Of a stretch of DNA of 64,000 nucleotides, positions 51,531-64,000 are shown in pieces. Source of the DNA: Psettodes erumei (lineage: Eukaryota; Chordata; Actinopteri; Pleuronectiformes; Psettodidae); contig JAFBJZ010000107.1 of the NCBI GenBank assembly GCA_016785225.1, positions 2,914,001-2,978,000 on the forward strand, read 5' to 3'. A model generated the notes under the pieces. That model did not search any database. It was not told where the DNA came from and was given only the letters and a program-made list of their open reading frames with translations. Position 1 is the stretch's first letter, and the number at the start of each line of letters is the position of its first letter. The position numbers and the translations under genes were made by a program.

Positions 51531-54500
51531 ATTTATTCCAGGGAAAGACTGACAGTTTTTTGGGTCATGAAGCAGCTGTTCAAGTCAGCGGACGGTCCCC
51601 CCTCCGCTGGAATAAGAAATTAGTCCATTTTAAAGTAAATAACTAAAGCCTCTGGCCGATAAGAAGGAATTATAGAATGATGTGCAGGCTCAATTTGAGC
51701 AGGAGAGAGCCCCCAAAACAGTTAAATCCAATAAATATGATTCCCCCCTCTCTCCTCCTCCATCAAATTATTAAACACATTGGTGCGAGAGTTAGCCCAA
51801 GTTATTATTAACACAAGAGATGATGGGAGGCTATGTACCATACACAACTTATTCCCATTATTGTAGATTTGCAAGGCAGTCCTATGTGGCTGCGATAGTA
51901 AGAACAGGCTGTTGTTCAGAGTGACGTGATGTAAATGCACACATGACTAAACTAAACTATAATGATCATAATCATGTGAAATTAATTTTGTTTGTGTGCG
52001 TGTGTGAAATTTTAGGGCTCCTGAAGGTCACACAGAATATCTGTTCCCTAATTGTCAAAACCGATTGCCAGTGGTGCTAATGATAATACTGTTTTGCTTA
52101 TTTTACTGTCATGGCAGGCCCCATTTGTGTCAATTATCACTCCACTTAGTGGGAGTTTGACAATAATTTGATGTATGGGAGAAGTGCATTACAGTGATAT
52201 GCGATATTTGTATATTTCTAAAGTAAATTTTCTGCTCTATGACTTAACCCACGAGAGATCTTTACACAGAATTAATACATTTGTTGAACAAAACCTCTGT
52301 TTGTCATAGTTAAGTCACTTATCTTTTTGACCTTTCACAGCAGGTGCTATGAAAGACTTTTGGTGTAATTAATTCTTCACACTTTAAACAAATGCCATCT
52401 AACACCTTGAATCTATTAGTTTCACATATTCCAGCTTTTAAAGGGCTCCGCTTAGAGGCACTCAGTTAGGTAACATCCGAGTATTATGCCAACATATAAT
52501 TAAGCTTCATGGACCATAGCACATGCTGTATCAGATTAGCAATTTGTATCCTGTGCTAGTACTTGTTTTCATGTCATTTCTGTATGCAAGGAAAGGTCTT
52601 ACATTCTCCTCCTTTTTACTGCTGTGGAACTAATGCTGAATGTGGTTCATAAATTTTACTGTGAAACTTGTAATGTGTTGAGATTTCAGTTAAGAATAGG
52701 CCTGGCATACGTTAAAGATTTAGTTCTCTAAAATGTGAAGACCATTGCTGCAAAGATCGACTGTGTGCCGCTGAATCCTGCATGAGTGGGAGTGTGCAGG
52801 GCAGTACTGGTAACTAAAATGAAGTTTCATTTGTAATCTCGGATTACTGATTGGTATTATTTTACTGAAAACGCAACTTTACTTTGATTAACATTAACTT
52901 CTTTAATTTGTACCTGTAACTGGAACTGATGCTAATGTTTACATTTTCAAATTTATGGACTAAATGATTTTATTCAATTGTAAAAAACAAATGCATTCAT
53001 GAGTTAAAATACATTGAAGTAGAGTGACATTACACATGTGTAGACCAGCATAGACCAGTAACTCTGCCTTTTATGAATATATGGTACATAATATCTGAGC
53101 TATAATCTTCTTATTGTCATATTCATGGGCTCCAAAAGAAAACAAACATTTCTTCAGTGTTTTCAGCATTTCTTGTCATGACCCTGAAACTTACCCAAAC
53201 CATAAACAATGCATTGTAAAAAAAAAAAAAATGTAATAAAAGGAAGGTCTCTGTCTTTTTTTCTGCAGAACTTGGTTTATCTTTGCTGTAAAGGACCATC
53301 TGCATGTCATAAAGTCTGTGTATGTGTTGTGTGCCACAGGTGTCATTGCGTACAGGTAAATGTAAAGAAGTCAGTGCCTGGCTGCTATTAAACTGGTTAG
53401 TATTGCAGTAACACTGAAACCCATTCACTTTGTTTAGGTATTCCTTCACATCCTTTTTCATTTATTTCTTTATTTATTCTTCTTGTCTCATCCACCTGAT
53501 CCATTTGTTTCTCTACCTTTACATTTCTCCTTCCCTCCACACCACTCCCCATCTGTTGGCTTGCCTCCATCTTTTCTTCCATCCCCCTCTCTCCTGTCGG
53601 CCCAGAGTCACCAGTCATCCACCTCCTCTGGTCATAATGGAGATCATATGTTGAAGCCAGCACTGAAACCCAACACGGGACGTCCACATCAAATAAAACC
53701 TGCTGTCAGCAGCGGGGCCTGACTTTGCCAAGGGGAGTGAAACCATATCTGTGTCGGCCTCACCAACACGCCATAAAATGGAAGCCCAAAAGACCAACAG
53801 ACATACAGACAGACCACACCTCTCTAGGAGACATTCCAGTCTCCCCCTGCAAAACTACAGTTTTTGTCGCATATTGGTTGAGAGAAGTTTTCAGCCTTTT
53901 TCACCTGCAACTCCTTGTAGCTGTCAGTCACTCAGAACAGAGTGAGATTCATGCTCGTATGACTGTCAAGCGATTTATGCAGTTGCATGTCGATTCAGCA
54001 TCATGTCATCTTGAAATGTTAACACAGTCTTTGCTGTTCGGTCATCATTGTGGCATTCTCATAAGTCATCTGATACTCATGTTTATTGCATTACCTTCCT
54101 TGCCTGCATACACAGATTTTTTTGCAGTGCACATACAGTAAAACAACTTATTCCTGTTCCATTTCGTTGGCTTGTTAAATGTGTGCATCTTTTGCCTGTA
54201 AACAAAACAAGGCTGATTTCAATGTGTCACCAAACATGGCTAACTTGAACTACATATGCTGATTATAACCTTGAATGGGCCATGACAATGGATTTTTTCA
54301 CAGAGAGTCTGCACTGATCTACAGAAAGTAGGACAGGTTACTGTGGAGAAATGAGACTCACCTTATATATCAAAGTCTTTTGCCTTACAACTGGAAAATG
54401 TACATTAAAACCCCTTAACAAGCAGCAGCTCTAGTATGAGCAAGGGGTAGTTTGTTACCATATTTGGGAAGGCATCCAGTTGAATCCTCACTCAACCTCA

Positions 54501-57179
54501 ATGAACAACATATTGTTTGGAAGCACAAAGCATCTCAATTCTATCCATCCAAACCATTTTAGGATCCCAGCAACACTGCAATGGCATATTGTCATTTTTT
54601 GTATATTACTTAATTTGTGTGCAAAAGCAGGTCTGTTAAATACATTTGAACATGACTGCACCGCTGCAGGCAAACTCCAATGTCTTATCTTGCAGACAGA
54701 GACCAGGATCGTCACTGTAATCTAAAGCATTCAAGAGCTGTAATAGTCATCAAAAGAGGGGGGTGTTCATGCTAAACTGGTGGATTTTAGATGATCAAAA
54801 ATCAGAAATCAGTGGTTGTTCATAATCATTATTGATCAGAGTAGGTTTGGATTTCAAAGGACTTCTCTCATGTGTGGGACTTCCTGTGCAATGTTATATG
54901 CATGTGGCCTGTGATCCACCACTCTCTGCATGAGGAAGCGGCAGCTTCACCATTTCTCACCAGATATGACAGAGATTGAATTGGCCTTCCCAGTCCCCAT
55001 GTCTGAGCAGTGGAGATAGAGATCCAGAGTAAGAGCAGGAAGATGGATGGAGGCTTGGTGGTGATGGTACTGCTGCTGGGGGGAAGGTGGAAGCAGCGAG
55101 TGTCCTGTTGTTCGTCAAGTAGCTGGGAGATCAGATGCTATCGGGCCAGGAGGTGTCTGCACTGTTCGGCTCTGCTCTGCAGGCTGAGCACTGCATACAG
55201 CAGCTAGTTTACGTAAAGGATAAACAATGACCTGGGGGTTGTAATCCACTCCAGGCTGAGCAAGAGCTGTGTGGATTACTGGAGGCTAACTGTAGCCTCT
55301 CCACTTGTTTTACACCTCAAGAGGATCCTAATTGAGTTAAATCTCATTATTTATGGCTGGCTATAGAGACGGTAATCAGAGTGGCTGGTGTGTCTTTAAA
55401 CAGATCGGTCAGAAGCGGTGCCTGTGTTAATGTGCGCATGTGCCAAGCACACATATACACACACACACACATACACACAAATTCAGTTTCCAGGTTGCTC
55501 TCATGAGAAGACTAAGCAGTGGGAGGAGCAATGTTCTGTGGTCATTAAACGCTACGGTACACTCATCATCACTGTGTTGCACACGTGAGGCTGCTCGTTT
55601 GTGTGTGTTTGTCTGCAAGGGGGGGCAGCAAGAGGAATCACATGGAGGCATTTTAGAGAGAAACGAACATCACTGTCACTTGTAAATGACAAATTTAATA
55701 TTTTCACAGAACAACAGTTAACAAGATATTTTCCTCTCCTCTTTTATTTATTCTGATTTAATGAATCCAGCTGATGTCAATCCAGAATATTCATTGCAAG
55801 CAGCAACCTAGACCAGCAATTTCCCGTATTATTAAAAGGCTGGGATCGTTGATAGGAAGATATGAAGATATGAAGTTTCATAGCTGGCTGATATGAGGAT
55901 TATGAATGGCAACAGAGGGCATGAGCTGGCCCTGTGTGGAGTCACTGTGCTGAGCAGTCTGCAGCTCCGGTGAGAGACAATAGGGAAGAGAAACTCCAAG
56001 AGTGGTTCACATAAATGTCACACTTTCAGGACTGCTAATAAAAAAAGAACAGGGCTCATGATAAAAGCTGCTTTATTGAGAAGAAAGAAATTAAGAAAAC
56101 AAGAAAAAACTAAAGGCAAGGCAGGGGGAGAAAAGCGCGTTAATATATTTTCAGACAAAAGGGAAAAAGATATCACACAAAATAGCGGTGGAGTGAATTT
56201 GCAAACATTTTGAGACGGTTGGGGTGAGGTGGTGTGGATGTGGTGAATGAAAGAGAGAGAAAGAAAAAGAAAGGAAAAAGATGGTGGTTTGGGAGTATAG
56301 AACCCTCTCAACCATATGCATTTCTATGTCTGCAATATACATGCAAATGGCGGCATGCATGAGCAATATGAAATCAATGAGCAGAGTTTTTTTTTTTTTC
56401 CAGAGCCACATTACCTTGAACGATGCCAAGCTCCAGCCATCAATACACAATACAAAGAAATGCAGACAACACTGGAGATTTAAGTCTTTAATTTAGCATT
56501 TTTCCCTGTCAATCTTCTCCTGTGCACAAAAATCTGGCTCTCACCAATTGTCCTCATCTCTGCAAAAACTCCAATCTGTATTCATGACTGCAGAAAGGTG
56601 AAGTCATGTCTTGTATTCAAAAAGTTCTTTGAACATAAAATTCAAATTTTTTCATATTTTTATCAACAGACTGAGAGGGAAAAGGAGTTACATTACAAAA
56701 AGAAGATTTGGAGCTCGGGTCAGACAAAAAAACAGACAGATCCTGGTGTCTGTAGCAAGTGGGACCTGGCTTTGATTTTGGCATACAGCACATATAGCTA
56801 CAAAGGACCGCCAATGTACACGTGAAAAACCCAGAAAGACATAAAGCCCCCCAGAGAAGGAGTTCTGTTTCTGGTTGCCTATCTGGCTGTGGAATGGGGT
56901 AAAATCCGTCTGGAGCAGATGTTTTGTTGGGACAAATGAGCACTTGAGAGGACATTTTACTGTTCATTTTACATCAAAGAAGTTTAGCAGCAATGGGGGG
57001 GTGGGTGGGGGGGTGTCTGTGTGTCATCGGTCTGTAACCCTTGCATTTGGGTATTGGTGAGAATAACTGCGAATTTATAATTTGACAGTGAGGGCATTTT
57101 TGTGTCACAGTCTCCCCAGAGACTCCTTGAGTAACATTTTTTGGACTGGTTAATGTTTCCTGTTTTATTTCGATATTTG
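51531..57179. other. Long AT-rich non-coding stretch
   Basis: About 5.6 kb without a supportable coding exon on either strand. Low-repeat segments at about 51990-52240 and 52390-52580 look like candidates for conserved non-coding DNA. The rest holds short homopolymer and CA runs only. Confidence 0.45.
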
Positions 57180-57460
57180 TTTCCGCAGGAGTTTTGTATT
57201 GCCGTTACTTCCTGCCTTTGTACTTTTCCCACCTTCCCGGATTACCTGCTCCTGCCCTAATGTGTCTCATCTCTGTCCTATTGTCTCCCCGTACCCATTT
57301 GTGTTTAAGCCTCAGGGTTTCGCCCTGGTCCTCATCATTTTGTCTGTTGTTGTGGTGCATGTTGCTAGTGCTCCTGTTACCAGATTACCTCTCCTACTTT
57401 GGTCTGTTTGATTTTGTCTTCCTACCATCACGTCACCTACTTGCCTCTCCAATCTTAACG
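57180..57460. repeat. Interspersed repeat copy B (divergent member of the 40.2/60.3 kb family)
   Basis: Shares CTGCCCTAATGTGTCTCATC, a following GTGTTTAAGCCTC and a pyrimidine-rich composition with the copies at 40.2 and 60.3 kb. More diverged than the other two; bounds approximate. Confidence 0.4.
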
Positions 57461-57904
57461 TGAAGAAATTTTGGTTGTTTTAAACTTCTTTAAATTTAAA
57501 ACATGCATTATTTGAGTGGGGTTCTTAAAAAGTATGGAAGTACAAACACAGTGTGCGCGTGTGAGTGTATGCACACACACTTTGTCACTTGTTATTTTGC
57601 AAGAACAGTGAACAGAAACCATTCTGTCATCACTGAGCCATTGTTTTGACAAAACCCAATATATATACAATGCATTAATCTTCACACACCTAATTTATCA
57701 AATGTGGAGTAGAACTTTTTGTGTTCACCTCAAATGGCACTGTCACTTCGCTTGCAGAAAGATCTTGACTGGATAGATAGATAAAACTGCAGGGACATTC
57801 CTGGTTTCCGCAAAACCAATCCCTCTCACTTTGATCTGATGACATTCCCCTCACCCTCAGCTTGCCTTTGTGCTTACTATGTGAATTAACTTGCAATATA
57901 TTAT

Positions 57905-57965
57905 ACTAAGCTGGTGAGCATGGCAAACATTACACCTGCTTAACTTCAGCATGTTAACACATTGA
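57905..57965. repeat. Teleost interspersed repeat fragment
   Basis: CTAAGCTGGTGAGCATGGCA, then ACATTACACCTGCTTAACTTC and AGCATGTTAAC. This belongs to the same remembered fish repeat as the fragment near 26240-26318. Confidence 0.5.
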
Positions 57966-58037
57966 TTTTCATAGCAATGAGAAGGGAATTTCAAAGAGAC
58001 TATTGCAACATACACTGTGACTTATCTATTGAACCCC

Positions 58038-58087
58038 TCCTGTGACCCTCAAAGGATAAGCAGCATAGCAAATGGATGGATGGATGT
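58038..58087 (+). mobile_element. 3' tail of a non-LTR retrotransposon with (ATGG)n end
   Basis: CCTGTGACCCTCAAAGGATA then AGCAGCATAGCAAATGGATGG. The GTGACCC, AGGATAAGC and AAATGGATGGATGG order is characteristic of the short 3' tail of a fish LINE or its SINE partner. Only the tail is visible; upstream sequence is not recognisable as a LINE ORF. Confidence 0.65.
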
Positions 58088-58834
58088 GATAAAAAGTTTT
58101 GTGATTTTTATCATCACACACACAGAAAGGTAATGTGGATTGTGTAAAAAGGGGTTAAATTTTGTGTGAACAGCTGTTGCTGGCATGGCAACATATAGTG
58201 CGACCCGTACTGAAGGGGTGTAAATGGCTGCATGGCAGCATGTGACATGGCTTGTACAGTATATGGAAGGTTTGACTTGAGTGTTACACGTGGGAGTGTG
58301 TGCGAGCGTGGCTCCATAAACACAGGGGTGTTAGAACAGGAGTTTAAGAGGGCGGAGAGGTGTGGAAGAAGGGGAGCCAGTGTAAATGTTTGTCCAAGAG
58401 TGGGAGCTGTAAAAGCATTAATGTATGTCGCACTGTGTGTTTTAAGACCAAAAGGCGCACATACGAGTGTGTGTGTGCATGTGTGGTCTGAAAGGAGGCT
58501 GGGTAAGGCAACAGATCTACTGATCGTATCACTGTGAGTGAGAATCTCATTTTTTTTGTGTGTGTGGTAATGTGCATGTTCTCTTGTCTGCATTCGAACC
58601 TACAGTAGTGTAGCAGGCAGCGGAGAGATTTATTGTTTCTCTCTGTGTGTATGTGTGTGTTTAGTGTGCGCATGCACTTGTGTGTATTTATGTGCAGGTC
58701 ATTGTGAGAGGAGCTGGCAGCAGCCTCCTCTCTCCTCTTCTCTCCTGCAGTAATCAGTGTGGTGGAGGCCTGGCCTTCTCTACCTCTCCCTGCCTGTGGT
58801 TTGTTCACATACCGTCTCAGCCGAGCGAGTAGGA

Positions 58835-58835
<1 letters not shown>

Positions 58836-58877
<42 letters not shown>
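58836..58877 (+). repeat. (TG)n microsatellite
   Basis: About 21 TG units. A second run of about nine units lies at 58941-58959. Antisense ORFs through both are repeat artefacts. Confidence 0.97.
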
Positions 58878-58879
<2 letters not shown>

Positions 58880-60239
58880 TGAGTGTTCTTATGTGTGTCT
58901 TGCAAATTCTGTGCACATTAATGTGTTGGTGCATCTTTTTGTGTGTGTGTGTGTGTGTGCGTGCGCGCGTCCACATCTGTATGTGTATGAGTAAAAGGAG
59001 AGGGAGAGAGAGAGAGGGAGATCTGGTGTATTTGTGTGTAAGAACAGGGGGTGGGGGTTGAAGAGGCCCTGAAAGGGAGAAGACAGAAAACCTGAAGGTA
59101 GTTAGTTGGCCTTTTCCCTGCAGTAAACAGCATATGATACACATGAATTCAACCCAGTCTACTGCGAAGTTCATGCACATCATATAAACATGACCAACAT
59201 TTTAATCAAACTGTTGAATGTTAGTCTTGGAAATATTGTAAAGGGCAGTTTTCCACCAGAGTACAAACTTTACGACAATATGTCGGTGTGTTGTATTAGA
59301 GCATATGCAGCTGGAGAGGTGTTTTTTTTTGCTTTGTTTTCTAAAATAGAGAGGCATTGGTCTTTTTATTGTCAGATGTGGGCAGAAAAGGACAGAGGGA
59401 AGCACCAAAACACCTCTGTTTATGTCTTTTCCCAGACAGTCTTGTATTTGATAAGCCTCATCCCCCTCCCCCCACACCTCCCTCTCAACACTGTCACTCA
59501 CACACACACCAACACACGCTCCTACTATCAAGTTCATTAATGAATTTAGGCTCCTGAACGAGGCACAAGGCAGGGTTTATATTACACCGCCTTGGCATGA
59601 TCCCTCAGCTGATATAATCACAACGTGATGAGAGGTTGTGATGACACGTGAATGGAGAACATTCGGTGCCTCTTCAAAATATGTCACTGTTACGATAACC
59701 CACTTATCGTGATGTTATGATGACTTTGCAGTCATGGCAAAAATGCTTCGTGTTCAGCAGCATCTGTTTATACATCTCAATTAAACTATGAATTTGTGAC
59801 ATCAGAAATATTTGGTTCATCTTACCATTTCTTTTCAGTGTTTTAGACACACGTTTGAGTTATTCTACATTACTGTAAAACAAGTCTTTCCTTAGAACAA
59901 AAAAACAAGAAGGTCAGAGTTGATGTTATCAAGAACACTTACTGGAGCTGGTCCATTGCCTGTAAGTAGGCCAACTGTGACTTGACGCCATGCCACCCGC
60001 TGGGGGGATTTTCCAGAGATGTACTGTTACTACGCAATTTGGATGGATACTAATTCACAATTAATTCTGTCAGGTATTCACAATGAAATAAATGGATGAT
60101 TGTATTGAGATTTAGACTAAAGTGCTAAAGTCAGATGACGCAGAGCATGCAGGTTGTTGTCAGCTTTTTTTCTCAGAGTTAAAGTCTGACGCAAGAAATC
60201 TGGATTCAGTATCACGGCCTACCCCCAAACACTCTTTGA

Positions 60240-60625
60240 TAAGACTTTTTGGACTCAGCTTTGGTCTCTTCCTGTTTCCTTTTGTACTTCCTTAGTGTGT
60301 ACTCTGGTTTTCATTTTTACTTCCTGTCCTTGTGATTGTCTGCCCTGCCCTAATGTGTTCCACCTGTGTGTCATTCCCACCCCCCGTGTACATACATCTC
60401 GGTCTCTCCCTTTGGTTTTGTCAGTTTGTTGCATTTTGTTTCAGTTGTGTCTCTTCCTCCTGTGATTTTTCAAGTCCTGTTTTTATCCCCCACCCCCAGT
60501 TTGAAAGCTTCGGTTTTGCTTTGCTTTGGAGCTGCCCTTCGACAATTAAATGTACGTCACTGCACCTCCCTACCTGCCTCCAGTCTGCATTTAAGTCCAG
60601 CTCTCTGGTTCACCGTGACATTTAG
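60240..60625. repeat. Interspersed repeat copy C
   Basis: Contains the same CTAATGTGTTCCACCTGTGTG phrase as copy A. It ends in CTGCATTTAAGTCCAGCTCT and TTCACCGTGACA, an ending I associate with a widespread teleost repeat. The GTGACA end would suit an LTR, but the class is not established. Confidence 0.55.
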
Positions 60626-63600
60626 TTTCTGAAAATATAATGCAAATGAGCAACTCTTTAACTAGATGCCCTCAAACAATTTGGAAATCAGTCAGTTCAG
60701 TTTGCACTGAACTGCTGCCAATGTTGGTCACAAAGACAAACATTAAATTGTTCTGATATGCAGCTCCAGGTGTCATTGTTGGTGAGTCTGGAATTGGTGA
60801 GTGAAATCTCAATATAGAATTTGCTTTTTAAAGAAAACATGGGAGATTGTGGAGGAAGACACAAATGATCAGCAAATGGCAGTGGAGTCCACTGTTACCG
60901 GTGATTCCATTGACTGTGGACTGCAATTGTGCTGAAACTGGTTGGAAAAACTGGTGCGATCAAACTCTTACACGGAAGATTTGAAACATCTCCAGTTTTG
61001 ATGAGTGCAGACAATCTCTGCAGCCGTCTCAATCTCTCTCTAGAGCCCCTTCTTCTTGTATGTGTGTGCGTACTGAGTGAACACATTTTTGTTGCACCCA
61101 ATAGCTACAAAAATCTGCTCACTGTCTCTGTACTGGCATAGATTCATAGCAGATTTATTTGCCAGCAGCCAAACTGATATTTTGATAACATCAGATTTGC
61201 ATGTTTTTTTTAGTCACACTGTAGTAGCTTTTTTTAGTACACGTTTAGGTTTGATTCAAAGATTAGCATGGTAAATGAGCGTTAGTTTCGCATTTTCTGT
61301 GGTTTAGTTATCATGAGAGCAAGATCACTGACTCGCCCGTAGAATCCGTATGCAACAACCATCCAGCACACTGCCCAAGTGGGGTGACGGCAGGTCAGCT
61401 GGAATGCGCTGTCAAATCTATAATTCAGTGTAAAGCATGCTGGTGTTAGATGAGGGCTATACACAAAGAAAGAAGGTCAGAACAATGACAGGAGGAAGGC
61501 CCTTAAGCATGAAAAACTAGGATGTGTTAATTTAAAGAATTAAGTCAAGTCAGTTTATATAAAATCACAGATGACATGAACCACGATGTAAATAATGCTC
61601 CAGCTCCAACACAAATTTAAAAAAAAAATAAAAATGTTATGTCAAAAACAGAAGTTAGCTTAGTTTGCTTTACGATAGCAGCACTGTTATACCTTAAGAT
61701 AGAAATTATAATGTTGGCTGTAACAAAAATATGCACAATTGACAATGAGAGGTAACAGGACAGATTATGATAGCAAATACATTTTTTTGACGGCTAACTC
61801 TCTCAAAGGAGAAGTGGAAGTGAATTTGAACTTGAACTATGTAGCTACATTAGAGTAGATATACTTGGTTTGGAAACATTTCTAGCCAGATGTTCACTAC
61901 AGCAAACTTTGAGCTCGGTTCCGCATTTTTGTTGTGTGACCCTGTGTTTTAACGGAGGGGACTGTGTTTTACACACAGAGAGCTGTTGTCTGTCTCAATG
62001 TGGACTTAGACTTCCAAGGCTGCTCAAGGAAAAATATTAGCTCTTGATGTAGAATGAAATTTACTGTAACATCCGGTTTTAGCTTTGGACTGTGCTAGAC
62101 TGGGATCAGAATGTTCAGCATAATAAAGTATCTGCAAAGATTTAGTTTTATTTCTTTTATGCCTGAATATATGATGGAAATTTACCTAACTACCTTCCCA
62201 TTGTTTGTACTGATTTCACTGGTTAATGATTGCAGGACTTCATTGATTCAGACTCAGGGGCTGTTGGTTGCATCTGAATGAAGCTGTTTGTGCCTCCACC
62301 CTGAACTCCCGAACCCAGCCTCCACCCCCTGCCACACACGCACAGAGCAGCATCTCTGAGTGGAGAGGACAGTACAATATGCTCCCATCTCTCCGTCTCT
62401 CTCCTCTCTTTGAGCTCATCCTAAGCCACCGCCCAGTCTAATTCCAGCCTGCATCTCAGCGTCTTGGAAAAAAAGCAAAACACAGAGCCATAAACACACC
62501 AGATTAGGTCAGAGTTGGTTTCATAACCACTCCATGACCTCTTTACTCTCCCTCTTTTTTCTTTCTCTTTCCCTCTCTGTCTCTCTTGTGTTTTTTTCCT
62601 CTTTTCTCTGTCCTTTCGCTTTCCTCTCTTCTCCTCTCCCTGCTCTCCACTTTATGCAAACCAATCTGTCTTCTATTTGGCTCTGCTCTCTTTTCCAATC
62701 TTCCCCTCTCCCTGGCTCTCTTTTTATGTGTTCTTCACACTCTTTCGCCCACTTTATAAGGTCCCGCTGTACCTCTAAACTTCACAAGTCCCGCGCTCCT
62801 TGTATTTCCCTTTTTCTCTTTCTCTCTTTTTATTTTTTCTGCAACCCGCTGGCACAGAATTTATTTTCACTTCTCTAACGCTACGCCAGCTCTCAGCAGC
62901 ATTGCATCTCAACATGGTAAAAAGACAATTCATAACAGCATCATAGGCATTCAATCTATAGATGTCTTCCAGCAGCCATAAAAAGACAGTGAAAATAGCA
63001 TTGTGGTGCAATGTCCCATTATATGTGTGAAAAATTCTTGTATTTTCACTGCAATAGCAGGGTTTTTTTTTACATTTGATCTTTGCCGTATATTGCCCCT
63101 TTTTTTAATTCTGTCCCTCATTTGTTCTCTTCTCAAAGTCCAAATTGAGTTACAAGTGGAGTTTTTAGCAAGGATTTGTATTTCTCACTTCCTTCATATT
63201 TTATGTATTGGCTTGAGAAAGAAAATGTTTAAAAACTAAAAAGGGCAAACCAGCAGTTTTACACATGAAGATCTCTGCACCCCAGCTCCCTATCTCTGTC
63301 ATGATACCCGGTCTTTGAAAACAGTTGTATAATGATTTCTACATGCTGTGGAGGAGCTTTGTCAAGTCTGAGGAAATGACCCTGGTGATGTTGTGGTGAT
63401 GGGAACCAGTTTGGTGGAGACAAAAAAGGAAACCAAAAACAAACCACAGAAACCCCACCTTTCAAACTGGCCATGGCTTTGACAGATGTGGGCTTTTACA
63501 AAGTAGGAAGGGTCTAACAGAAGTGGCTATTGAGTTGCAATATGGGAAATGTAGCCTACAATCCAATGTTTTTGGACTTATACAACAACCCGGTCTCCTT

Positions 63601-64000
63601 GAAATCATGTTCATATAATGCTGAACATGTTTCTTGATGGTGTTTTAGTGGCAGTGTAACCACTGGTTGGATTATGTCGACTGTCTTTTAATATGCTGGT
63701 TTTGTTTTGTTGAGTGATTTGTCAGCAGTTCCTTTATTCACAAAACGTACATGTTTACATCAACTTAATGGGAAAAGAGGAGTTGATTCCACTACCTTCC
63801 TGTATTTTTGACATTTGAGACATTTGATTAGGGACTAGAAGTGTGGAAATTATGGTCTCTGGCCCTTAAATGTGTCTTAGTTTTTAATCTGTCTCTCGCA
63901 AGTTCCCCAATTTCATGTAACAGCTAAATCACTGGACTACTCCTTTTGAGGGAGTACTTTAAAAAAAATGTTTTTGGACATCTGAAAAAAATGTATGTCC
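60626..64000. other. Non-coding to window end
   Basis: No supportable coding exon. Pyrimidine-rich low-complexity DNA lies at about 62535-62870 (CTCTTT-type). A short phrase near 63532-63553 recurs near 28433-28455. The window ends in AT-rich sequence without an open gene. Confidence 0.45.

Noticed and set aside
51405..51623. 72-codon ORF across the CpG-rich block
   Set aside because: No recognisable domain. Other frames are equally open in this GC-rich DNA, and no convincing donor follows.
58344..59183. 279-codon minus-strand ORF
   Set aside because: Built on TG microsatellites and their complements; low complexity with no family resemblance or splice context.

Overview
The window is vertebrate nuclear DNA, almost certainly from a teleost fish. 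Coding exons are short, GT-AG spliced and separated by compact introns. Dinucleotide microsatellites are dense, and several interspersed repeats look like teleost families. The closest protein matches I can recall are vertebrate Notch3, SLC35A3, FAM78B, REX1BD, CRLF1 and TMEM59L. There are no prokaryotic, viral or plasmid genes, and I found no evidence of a previously undescribed molecular system.

Layout. 76-4678 (+) holds the last ten coding exons of a Notch receptor, best matched to notch3; its N-terminal EGF repeats lie left of the window. Its long 3' UTR runs to about 6.98 kb. 7828-11918 (+) is a seven-exon nucleotide-sugar transporter of the SLC35A3 type, with an apparent one-base deletion in exon 2. 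16577-19117 (-) is a two-exon FAM78 gene, head-to-head with the five-exon rex1bd at 21136-23193 (+). crlf1 occupies 24563-33022 (-) in eight coding exons and is tail-to-tail with rex1bd and head-to-head with tmem59l (34669-45226, +, eight coding exons, 3' UTR to about 46.95 kb). From 47 to 64 kb I see no supportable coding exon: only microsatellites, transposon fragments, one isolated CpG-rich block near 51.3 kb, and AT-rich stretches that could include conserved non-coding elements.

Context. REX1BD, CRLF1 and TMEM59L are neighbours on human 19p13.11 and NOTCH3 is on 19p13.12, so this is the fish counterpart of that segment. SLC35A3 and FAM78B are on human chromosome 1, which belongs to the same ancient paralogon set. 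The copies here may therefore be duplicates that fish kept and mammals lost. The genes do not form one pathway: they are a developmental receptor, a Golgi transporter, a putatively acylated protein of unknown function, a small REX1-B domain protein, a secreted cytokine-receptor subunit and a neuronal membrane protein. Exon boundaries were deduced by hand from GT-AG signals and reading-frame continuity. Every gene closes in frame except slc35a3, which closes only if one base is restored.
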